33,775 nucleotides of DNA from Acidobacteriota bacterium (GTDB taxonomy: Bacteria > Acidobacteriota > Vicinamibacteria > Vicinamibacterales > UBA8438), in the NCBI GenBank assembly GCA_021296475.1, contig JAGWAJ010000041.1:4561-38335 (forward strand), in the 5' to 3' direction. Below, one piece after another: positions 27,580 to 33,775 of the stretch; the stretch's first letter is position 1; each line of letters begins with the position of its first letter. The notes beneath the pieces were generated by a model. It was not told the origin of the DNA, did not search any database, and worked only from the letters and a program-made list of their open reading frames with translations. The position numbers and the translations under genes are program-made.

Positions 27580-28527
27580 CTACACGACGCGGTGCAGCAG
27601 CGGCTCGTTCGCGCCGAGCCGGCGGCAGTTCTCGGCCGCGACGGCCAGGCTCCGCTCCATCGTTTCCTGCGTGAGCCAGGCGACGTGCGGCGTGACCACG
27701 ACGTTGTCGAGGTCCAGCAGCGGGCTGTCGGCCGGGACCGGCTCGGCCTCGAAGACGTCGAGGCCGGCGGCGCCGAGGTGGCCGCGGGCGAGCGCTTCGG
27801 CCAGCGCCGCCTCGTCGACCAGTGCTCCCCGCGCGGTGTTGACGAGGGCGGCGCCGGGCTTCATGCGGGCGATCGCCGCGGCGTCGATCAGCCGCTTGGT
27901 TTCGGCCGTCAGCGGGAGGTGCAGCGACACGACGTCGCTCTCCCGGAGCAGGGCGTCGAGCGGGCGCCGCTCACCGGCGGCGTCGGGCTTCGGGCTGCGG
28001 CTCGCGAACAGGACGCGCGCGCCCATCGCGGCGAGCATCGGCGCCAGCCGGCCGGGGACCGCCCCGTAGCCGACGAGGCCGACCGTGCGGCCGCGCACCT
28101 CGCCGTAGCGGTCCTGGACCTCCGCCGGCAGTCGCCAGCCCTCGCCGGCGCGCGTCGCCGCGTCGAGGCGGGCGACGCGGCGCAGGGCGGCGAGGATGAG
28201 GAGCAGCGTCATCTCGGCGACGGCCTGCGTGTTCGTGCCCGGCATGTTGCAGACCGCCACCCCGCGGCGCCGGGCCGACTCGAGGTCGATCGTGTTGACC
28301 CCGACGCCGATCTTCTGGACGAGACGGAGCGCCGGCGCGGCTTCGAGCACCGCGTCGCTGACTGGGTCGAGCAGGTGCCACAGCACCTCGGAGTCGGCCA
28401 ACTGCGTCCGGTAGCGCGCGCGGTCCGCCACCGGGCAGATGGCGACGCGGAGTCCGTGCTGCCGCTCGACCTCGGCCACCCGGCGCGTCAGGCCGGGTCC
28501 GGCCGCGTAGTGGAGGACGACCTTCAT
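27580..28527 (-). CDS. D-isomer-specific 2-hydroxyacid dehydrogenase
   Basis: A 315-residue NAD-dependent dehydrogenase of the D-2-hydroxyacid family. The substrate-binding region VQKIGVGVNTIDLESARRRGV, the nucleotide motif VGLVGYGAVPGRLAPML, and the catalytic residues Arg (NTARGALVDE), Glu (LDVFEAEPVP) and His (VVTPHVAWLT) are all visible. The substrate (glycerate, phosphoglycerate-like or other) is not identifiable; there is no C-terminal ACT domain, so it is not a full SerA. Its ATG overlaps, on the opposite strand, a possible ATG of the kinase gene, and the two genes share the -10 element at 28544-28550. Confidence 0.9.
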   Translation of the reverse strand: MKVVLHYAAGPGLTRRVAEVERQHGLRVAICPVADRARYRTQLADSEVLWHLLDPVSDAVLEAAPALRLVQKIGVGVNTIDLESARRRGVAVCNMPGTNTQAVAEMTLLLILAALRRVARLDAATRAGEGWRLPAEVQDRYGEVRGRTVGLVGYGAVPGRLAPMLAAMGARVLFASRSPKPDAAGERRPLDALLRESDVVSLHLPLTAETKRLIDAAAIARMKPGAALVNTARGALVDEAALAEALARGHLGAAGLDVFEAEPVPADSPLLDLDNVVVTPHVAWLTQETMERSLAVAAENCRRLGANEPLLHRVV

Positions 28528-28543
28528 GGTTGCCGGCGGCCGC

Positions 28544-28550
28544 TATCATA
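28544..28550. promoter_or_regulatory. Symmetric -10 element between dehydrogenase and kinase genes
   Basis: TATCATA reads TATCAT on the plus strand, ending 9 bases before the kinase GTG at 28559, and TATGAT on the minus strand, 17 bases before the dehydrogenase ATG at 28527. Both transcripts would have very short or no leaders. No -35 hexamers stand out. Confidence 0.5.
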
Positions 28551-28558
28551 CGCGCACG

Positions 28559-29587
28559 GTGACGGTCAGCGACGCCGGGACCGACGGCCGCGCTCCGATC
28601 GTCGCGGCGCTGCGGCGCATGGGTCTCGCCGGCGGCGGCGCCGCGCCGGCGATGACGCCGCTCGCGGGCGGCGTCTCGTCCGACATCTGGCGCGTCGACC
28701 TGCCGGGGGGGCCAATCTGCGTGAAGCGCGCCCTGCCGCGCTTGAAGGTGGCCGCGCTGTGGGAGGCGCCGGTCGAGCGCAACCGCTACGAATGGGAGTG
28801 GCTGCTGGAGGCGCGCCGCGTCGCGCCCGACAGCGTGCCGCCGCTCGTCGCGCACGACGCCGAGGCCGGCTGCTTCGCCATGGGCCATCTCGATCCGGCG
28901 CGGCATCCGCTCTGGAAGGAGCAGCTCCGGCGCGGCGTAGCGTCCCCGGAGACCGCCCGCGCCGTGGGGCAGCGGCTCGCCGCGCTACATGCCGCCGCGG
29001 CCGGGCGGGACGAGGTGCGAGCCCGCTTCGCGACCGACGACATCTTCCACGCCATCCGCCTCGAGCCCTATCTGGTCGCAACGGGAAAGCGCCATCCCGA
29101 CCTGACCCATGCCCTCGACGCGCTCGTCGACCGCACGGCGGGCACGAAGCGGACCCTCGTCCACGGGGACGTCAGCCCCAAGAACATCCTGGTCGGTCCC
29201 CGGGGGCCGATCTTCCTCGACGCCGAGTGCGCCTGGTACGGCGATCCGGCCTTCGATCTCGCCTTCTGCCTGAACCACCTGCTGCTCAAGTGCCTCTGGA
29301 CCCCGCCCGCGGCCGGCCGCTTCCTGCGCGGGTTCGAGGCCCTGGCGTCCGCCTACCTCGACGGCGTCGCGTGGGAGCCGCGCGCGACGCTGGAGCGGCG
29401 GGCGGCGCACCTGCTTCCGGGCCTCCTGCTGGCGCGCGTGGATGGGAAGTCGCCCGTCGAGTACCTCAGCGCCGAGGCCGACCGGGACTGCGTGCGCGGC
29501 GTGGCGCGGCCCCTGCTCCTGACTCCCGTCGAAACCCTGGACGGCGTCCGCGACGCCTGGGTGGCAGCGCTGAGCACACGGAAGTAG
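28559..29587 (+). CDS. APH-family (aminoglycoside phosphotransferase-like) small-molecule kinase
   Basis: A 342-residue protein with the APH/choline-kinase fold, which transfers the ATP gamma-phosphate to a small molecule. Seen are the nucleotide loop region LAGGVSSDIWRVDL, the Lys in ICVKRALPRLK, the catalytic loop VHGDVSPKNILVG (around residue 202, with Asp and Asn) and the metal-binding Asp in IFLDAECAWYGDPAFDLAF. The C-terminal part is helical. An aminoglycoside is only one of many possible substrates. The GTG 28559 start follows the TATCAT box at leaderless distance; ATG 28526 would add 11 residues and place the promoter inside the gene. Confidence 0.86.
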   Translation: MTVSDAGTDGRAPIVAALRRMGLAGGGAAPAMTPLAGGVSSDIWRVDLPGGPICVKRALPRLKVAALWEAPVERNRYEWEWLLEARRVAPDSVPPLVAHDAEAGCFAMGHLDPARHPLWKEQLRRGVASPETARAVGQRLAALHAAAAGRDEVRARFATDDIFHAIRLEPYLVATGKRHPDLTHALDALVDRTAGTKRTLVHGDVSPKNILVGPRGPIFLDAECAWYGDPAFDLAFCLNHLLLKCLWTPPAAGRFLRGFEALASAYLDGVAWEPRATLERRAAHLLPGLLLARVDGKSPVEYLSAEADRDCVRGVARPLLLTPVETLDGVRDAWVAALSTRK

Positions 29588-29670
29588 GCTCGGGCGCCCC
29601 GGAATCCCGTCTCGGGCGAGCGGGCGGTCTCAAAACGGCCAGCTCGCGCCGCCGTATCCAACAGGCGCGG

Positions 29671-30951
29671 TCAGTCCCGGCGGCGGGGCGCGGCGGTAGT
29701 GACAGCCAGCGTCGGGTCCGGTCGGAGGCGCCCCCGTCGCTGCGCCGGAAGAGCGCTCAGCTCGGATGGCGTTCTCCCGTCGAGCGTTCCCGGCGCGGTT
29801 ACTTCAACACCTTCGGCGCAGGCCGTGATCCGCGGCGAGCCGAGCCCCCGAAGCGCCTCCGCCCTGGTCTCGGCGACGGCGGCCGACAGAGCGGTCCCGA
29901 CTTGTGCTTTGGACTCGTTGACCAGCCCGATCAGATCCCGTTCGAACGCGCTCCGGTTGAGGTGCTCGTCGATGTTCACGAACGCGCTGTCGAGAGCCAG
30001 CCACGCTACCGCTCCGGCGAGTACGCCGCTGATCGCAGCGCCAACCGGTCCGAGGACGGCGCCGGCGGCAGCGCCGGCCAGAGTCGTGCCCCAGGGGCTC
30101 CCGATCCGGGCGGCCTTGCCGGCTGCCCTCACGGTGGCCGACGCCGCCAGCCTCTTCGTCAGACCAGCGGTGAGGGCGGTGGCGGCGGCCATCCCGATCG
30201 CGCCCGTGCCAGCGGCTACAACGCCGGACGGGGCCGCGGATACGGAGAACCTCTCGACGGCGTCCGCCGCGCTCGCGTCCAGCATGCGCTGGTAGGTAGT
30301 CCTGAGGCTCTCCGTGGGCAGCGTCTGCCCTTCGTTCCGGACCCACTGCTCGACCGACCGCCGCATCTCGTCGCTCATCGCCCGGTCCACGTTGGTCGAG
30401 GCGTCCGCGACACGTGCCTGCAGACCCGCGAAGAGCCGTGCCGAAGACTCCTCCTGCCGCTTCCCGAACACCGCCTGCCCCAGTTCCACGTACTGGCCGA
30501 TGACCGAGTAGTGCCAGTCCGTGAACGCGGGAATGGCTGTGTAGACAGGGGCGAACGCGGTGTCGAGCCCGTTCCGGATGGCCGCTTCGGTCTCCCGCAG
30601 CTCCTGCCGCACCAGCCGCTCCCGAAACGCTCGCCACTGCCGTTCCGCCCGTTGCCTGAGTTCACAGGCATCCAGCGGGTCGCGAGTCTCGGAGCCACGC
30701 CAGCGCGGCGGGTACGGAGGCGCCGGAGTGTCGAGACGTCCGATCGAACCGTGCACAATGACGAGTACGGACGACAGGATCGCGGCGGAGGCCAGGAAGA
30801 GGATGGTCGTTACGGCTCGTCTCCGGAGGGCGTTTCGGCCCCCGTGCGTCTGCGGAGTGTCTCGCGACCCGCCCGGGCGGTCCGGCGACGGTGAATCGGC
30901 GGGGAGTGCACCACGGCCGGTTCCGCCCGCGTCACGGTCTCGGGTGGACAC
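29671..30951 (-). CDS. Unrecognised membrane protein with glycine-zipper segments (module partner B)
   Basis: A 426-residue protein that I cannot assign. Residues 1-43 are Pro/Gly/Arg-rich and presumably cytoplasmic; residues 46-66 form a transmembrane helix (VTTILFLASAAILSSVLVIVHG). An alpha-helical, probably extracytoplasmic domain follows (CELRQRAERQW..., AIPAFTDWHYSVIGQYVELG). Residues from about 243 to 330 are Gly/Ala-rich and hydrophobic, with GxxxG-like spacing (SPWGTTLAGAAAGAVLGPVG, AAISGVLAGAVAWLALD). The C-terminus is charged and Pro/Arg-rich. The GTG start follows AGGAG, located in the end of the preceding gene only 3 bases away, so the two are translated together. The hydrophobic tract could insert into membranes or oligomerise; function unknown. 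Confidence 0.75.
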   Translation of the reverse strand: MSTRDRDAGGTGRGALPADSPSPDRPGGSRDTPQTHGGRNALRRRAVTTILFLASAAILSSVLVIVHGSIGRLDTPAPPYPPRWRGSETRDPLDACELRQRAERQWRAFRERLVRQELRETEAAIRNGLDTAFAPVYTAIPAFTDWHYSVIGQYVELGQAVFGKRQEESSARLFAGLQARVADASTNVDRAMSDEMRRSVEQWVRNEGQTLPTESLRTTYQRMLDASAADAVERFSVSAAPSGVVAAGTGAIGMAAATALTAGLTKRLAASATVRAAGKAARIGSPWGTTLAGAAAGAVLGPVGAAISGVLAGAVAWLALDSAFVNIDEHLNRSAFERDLIGLVNESKAQVGTALSAAVAETRAEALRGLGSPRITACAEGVEVTAPGTLDGRTPSELSALPAQRRGRLRPDPTLAVTTAAPRRRD

Positions 30952-30954
30952 GCG

Positions 30955-31797
30955 CTACTCCTGTCGTTGCCGCCCGACCGTCGCGCATGCGAGCAGGATC
31001 GATCCCTCCAGCCCGCGGACGACTCCCCCGAACACCATGGCGGCGTTCAGAAAGAAGGCGACCCACAGGAGCGATCCTACTCCGTCATGCAGCCATTCCG
31101 AAGTCGCGGCGGTCGTGACGAAGTACCAGGACAGCCCCTCCATCTGCGTCGCGATCAACAGCACGTCCTGCACCAGGGGGCATGCCGAACGCGCACTGAC
31201 CGCGAACGCCTCCAGGGTCCGCTCGAGGGAATCGGGGTCGATGCCGATCGGCACCGGAATCAGGTAGTAGTTCACGTAGACGTAGGCGGCGGCCATACCG
31301 ACCAGTAGTAGTCGGCCCGCCATACGGACGAGGAGTACGTCGGCAAGCGTGGTACGCCGCTTGCGGTCGCCGGAGTGACCTCTGACGTGGCGTCCCAGCG
31401 AATTCGACAGACCGTGGAAGAGCAGGGGTGCCGCCGCCGCGGCGGCGCAGAGGAAATACCAATCGGAAGGGCGCGAGCGCGCTGCGAAGACGACCAGAAA
31501 CGCCGCGAGCACTCCAGCGGCGGACAGGCTGATCAGCACGGACAGCCAGTTGCGCTGCAGCCTGCGGTGCACGAACGAGCGACGGTCGAGATAGTAGTCA
31601 ACCGAGAACCGCTTGCGTTCCAGCCGGGACTGCAGCAGCCCGTTGAAGATCGCGAGCCAGATCAGGCCCGGGAACACGAGGGTCGCGCAGGACCCCGCGT
31701 ACGATCCGTGCCACAGGAACAGTACGGCCAGAAACAGCACGCACGCGAACAGCGAATGAACCATCCGATCGACTTTCCCGATGTGGAGCCCTTTCAC
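30955..31797 (-). CDS. Unrecognised polytopic membrane protein (module partner A)
   Basis: A 280-residue inner-membrane protein of unknown function with about six hydrophobic segments: VHSLFACVLFLAVLFLW, CATLVFPGLIWLAIFNGLL, WLSVLISLSAAGVLAAFLVV, WYFLCAAAAAAPLLFHGL, LLLVGMAAAYVYVNYYL and, near the C-terminus, SLLWVAFFLNAAMVFGGVV. Between segments are basic loops (RLERKRFSVDYYLDRRSF, RGHSGDRKRRTT). GTG 31797 has GAGGA seven bases upstream; ATG 31764 is an alternative that starts directly at the first helix. It precedes the gene at 29671-30951 with a 3-base gap, indicating an operon whose products probably interact in the membrane. Confidence 0.77.
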   Translation of the reverse strand: MKGLHIGKVDRMVHSLFACVLFLAVLFLWHGSYAGSCATLVFPGLIWLAIFNGLLQSRLERKRFSVDYYLDRRSFVHRRLQRNWLSVLISLSAAGVLAAFLVVFAARSRPSDWYFLCAAAAAAPLLFHGLSNSLGRHVRGHSGDRKRRTTLADVLLVRMAGRLLLVGMAAAYVYVNYYLIPVPIGIDPDSLERTLEAFAVSARSACPLVQDVLLIATQMEGLSWYFVTTAATSEWLHDGVGSLLWVAFFLNAAMVFGGVVRGLEGSILLACATVGRQRQE

Positions 31798-31930
31798 TCG
31801 TCCGTCCTCGGCTCGCGTTCCTCGCTCGGCAGCGTGCGCAGACCTGCCCCGATGGGCTCGCAAGGGAATCAGACCACAGGTCGCGACGGTCGGGGGTCCG
31901 GGTCCTCCGCCGGGCGACGGCGGTCTCGCG

Positions 31931-31936
31931 CACAAT
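31931..31936 (+). promoter_or_regulatory. -10-like box upstream of the enolase-like gene
   Basis: CACAAT in GC-rich DNA, 25 bases before the ATG at 31962. The opposite strand reads TATTGT, so it might also serve the divergent membrane-protein operon. Weak evidence; no -35 hexamer was identified. Confidence 0.25.
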
Positions 31937-31961
31937 AGGGGCGCGTTCGGCCGAGCTCCGC

Positions 31962-33275
31962 ATGACGACCCGTGCCCATCTCATCGATCAGGTCACCGCC
32001 CGCCGCGTCTGGGACTCGCGCGGGCGGCCGACGGTGGAGGCCGAGGTCCGGCTGGGCGGCGGGGCCGCCGGACGCGCCATCGCTCCGGCCGGGGCGTCGA
32101 CGGGTAGCGGGGAAGCGGTCGACCTGCGCGACGGCGGCGCCGCGTTCGGTGGCTACGACGTGACCGGCGCGGTGCGCCACGTCGAGCGTGAGATAGGCCC
32201 GGCGCTGCGCGGACATGACGCCGCGGACCAGGCCGGGCTGGATCGTGCGCTCGCCGATCTCGACGGCACTGCGGACAAGAGCCGCCTTGGCGGCAACGCG
32301 CTCATCGCGGTATCGCTGGCCGCCCTGCACGCCGCGGCCGCGGCGGCGGGCCGGCCCTTGTGGCGGCACGTCCTGGGGGATCGGCCGGCCCGGCTCCCGC
32401 TGCCGGAGATCCAGATCTTCGGGGGCGGCGCCCACGCCGGTCGCCGGGTCGACGTCCAGGACTTCATGGTCGTGCCGGTCGGCGCGTCGACCTTCGCGGA
32501 GTCGCTCGACTGGACGGCGGACATCTATCGGGCCGCCGGCGTCCGGATGGCGGAGGCGGGGCGACTGTCCGGCGTCGCCGACGAGGGCGGCTACTGGCCC
32601 GCGTTCGACACCAACGAGGAGGCGCTGGAGTGCCTCGTCCGGGCCATCGAGGACGCCGGGCGCATTCCCGGAGACGAGGTGGCCATCGCCCTCGACGTCG
32701 CGGCGTCCGAGTTCGGGAGCGCCGGCCGCTACCGCCTCGGGCTCGAAGGGCGCGACCTCGACGGCGACGGGCTCGCCGAGCTCCTGATCGGCTGGCTCGA
32801 CCGCTACCCGATCGTCTCCATCGAGGATCCGCTGGGCGAAGACGACGCGCGGGGCATGCAGCGGTTCACCGCCGCCGTGGGCGACCGCGTGCAGATCGTC
32901 GGCGACGACTACCTGGTGACGAGTGCCCGGCGGGTCGAACGGGCGGCGCGGGACGGGGCCTGCAATGCGCTCCTCGTCAAGCCCAATCAGGCGGGGACGG
33001 TGACCGAGACGCGGGCCGCATTCGACGCGGCGCGCTCCGCCGGCTACGGTACGATCGTCTCCGCCCGCTCGGGCGAGACGGAGGACGTGACGATCGTCCA
33101 CCTCGCCGTCGGTTGGGGGGCGGGCCAGCTCAAGGTCGGCTCATTCTCCCGTTCGGAGCGGATGGCCAAGTGGAACGAGGGTCTGCGCATCGAGAGCGCC
33201 CTCGGGGACGCCGCGGCGTTCGCGGGACGGGCGGCTCTCGGGGGGGCGGACCCTGCTGCTCGATCGCTGGCGTAG
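31962..33275 (+). CDS. Divergent enolase paralogue
   Basis: A 437-residue protein aligned with enolase over its full length. Most active-site positions are kept: His158 (GGGAHAG), Glu208 (ADEGGY), Mg ligands Asp244, Glu288 (SIEDPLGEDD) and Asp315 (GDDYLVT), catalytic Lys340 (LLVKPNQAGTVTET) and Lys391 (QLKVGSFSRSER). Two differences stand out: the usual SHRSGETED reads SARSGETED, with Ala368 replacing the conserved substrate-contacting His, and the usual INGG before the His loop reads IFGG (Phe153). It may be a slow or altered-specificity enolase, and the housekeeping enolase would then lie elsewhere. No other glycolytic gene is nearby. The start codon has only weak purine upstream. Confidence 0.85.
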   Translation: MTTRAHLIDQVTARRVWDSRGRPTVEAEVRLGGGAAGRAIAPAGASTGSGEAVDLRDGGAAFGGYDVTGAVRHVEREIGPALRGHDAADQAGLDRALADLDGTADKSRLGGNALIAVSLAALHAAAAAAGRPLWRHVLGDRPARLPLPEIQIFGGGAHAGRRVDVQDFMVVPVGASTFAESLDWTADIYRAAGVRMAEAGRLSGVADEGGYWPAFDTNEEALECLVRAIEDAGRIPGDEVAIALDVAASEFGSAGRYRLGLEGRDLDGDGLAELLIGWLDRYPIVSIEDPLGEDDARGMQRFTAAVGDRVQIVGDDYLVTSARRVERAARDGACNALLVKPNQAGTVTETRAAFDAARSAGYGTIVSARSGETEDVTIVHLAVGWGAGQLKVGSFSRSERMAKWNEGLRIESALGDAAAFAGRAALGGADPAARSLA

Positions 33276-33276
33276 C

Positions 33277-33651
33277 GTGCGGTTTCGAAGTCTCGGCTGG
33301 TATCGTGGACCAACCGATGCTGGCGACCGCAATCCCGCTGGACTTGCCGCCTGTCGTGGTTCGGCGGCCGGTGCCGCCGGTGCGGTCCGCATCTGCGCCG
33401 ACGGGACCATCCTCACGCGCAACACGCTGCGGCGGGACAACGGGTTCTTCACCTGGGACCTGCGGCTCTCGCGCCGCGAGCTGGGGAACGGGGTGGTCAT
33501 CGAGCCGATCGTGGAGGTGTTCAATCTCACCAACGCCGACAACTTCCTCGACACGGCCCACGGGTCGCTGCTGTTCAACTTCGACGGGACGCTCCGCAGC
33601 GGGCTCGGTGACACCCGGCGGGGACAGGCGGGCGTCAGCGTGCGGTTCTGA
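33277..33651 (+). pseudogene. C-terminal remnant of a TonB-dependent receptor-like outer-membrane protein
   Basis: Only the last about 85 codons (from about 33395) are recognisable: TILTRNTLRRDNGFFTWDLR, IEPIVEVFNLTNADNFLD, DTRRGQAGVSVRF. This is the closing-strand signature of carboxypeptidase-regulatory-domain TonB-dependent receptors, including the FNLTN motif and terminal Phe. The signal peptide, plug and most of the barrel are absent. The upstream part of the frame (33277-33390) shows no similarity, so the 124-residue open frame is not a plausible independent protein. It records a deletion just downstream of the enolase-like gene. The final 124 bases of the window contain no recognisable feature. 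Confidence 0.7.
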
Positions 33652-33775
33652 CCGGTATCGCGGCGAGCCGGCTCGGCGGACACGCGTGACCCGTTGGCCG
33701 GCGCCGGGGTCCGGACCGGTCGTCGACGGGCATTCGGCTCACGGGTGAATGGCATGGCGAGCAGTTGGTACGGAA

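Noticed and set aside
33745-33775. Start of another gene at the window end (GTG 33745 or ATG 33754)
   Set aside because: Fewer than 11 codons are visible and no similarity can be judged.

Overview
The window is a gene-dense, very GC-rich chromosomal segment of a Gram-negative bacterium. Exported TorF-like outer-membrane barrels, a heme/beta-propeller protein with a carboxypeptidase-regulatory-like domain, PQQ-like propeller proteins and the C-terminal remnant of a TonB-dependent receptor together suggest an Acidobacteriota lineage (Vicinamibacteria-like). That placement is inferred from gene content and style; there is no rRNA, tRNA or CRISPR array in the window to confirm it.

Left part (1-8012, all minus strand): a nitrogen-control operon glnD-glnB-glnA (bifunctional PII uridylyltransferase, PII protein, type I glutamine synthetase), in which glnD and glnB overlap by 4 nt. 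Upstream are two paralogous TorF-like outer-membrane beta-barrel genes and an AAC(3)-family acetyltransferase gene. PII keeps the uridylylation Tyr51 and glutamine synthetase keeps the adenylylation Tyr, so the whole covalent cascade looks intact. A glutamate dehydrogenase gene at 24926-26338 adds to the nitrogen theme.

Middle part (8138-18973): a thiolase, then a DASS/SLC13 anion transporter translationally coupled to a lipoprotein amidohydrolase of the D-aminoacylase type. Next come (minus strand) an exported monoheme propeller protein and an esterase-D-like protein whose nucleophile Ser is replaced by Gly, then a VapBC-type toxin-antitoxin locus whose antitoxin is frameshifted while the PIN toxin looks intact, a Uma2-family protein and an amidase.

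Right part (19254-33775): an exported cyclase-family hydrolase, a diheme cytochrome c, two exported PQQ-like propellers flanking a RimJ/RimL-type acetyltransferase, glutamate dehydrogenase, a CNNM/CorC-type membrane protein, a D-2-hydroxyacid dehydrogenase divergent from an APH-type kinase, an unrecognised two-gene membrane module (29671-31797), a divergent enolase paralogue and the TonB-receptor remnant.

The most unusual signal is non-coding: a dispersed repeat of about 84-90 bp, ending in a near-perfect hairpin with covarying stem ends, at 1-119, 9344-9514 (tandem pair), about 15888-15960 and 21449-21540, with a decayed hairpin at 4636-4670. Copies sit at gene ends and in at least four cases supply or coincide with the stop codon of the neighbouring gene. 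Several divergent gene pairs are also separated by near-symmetric TATAAT-like elements that could act as bidirectional promoters.
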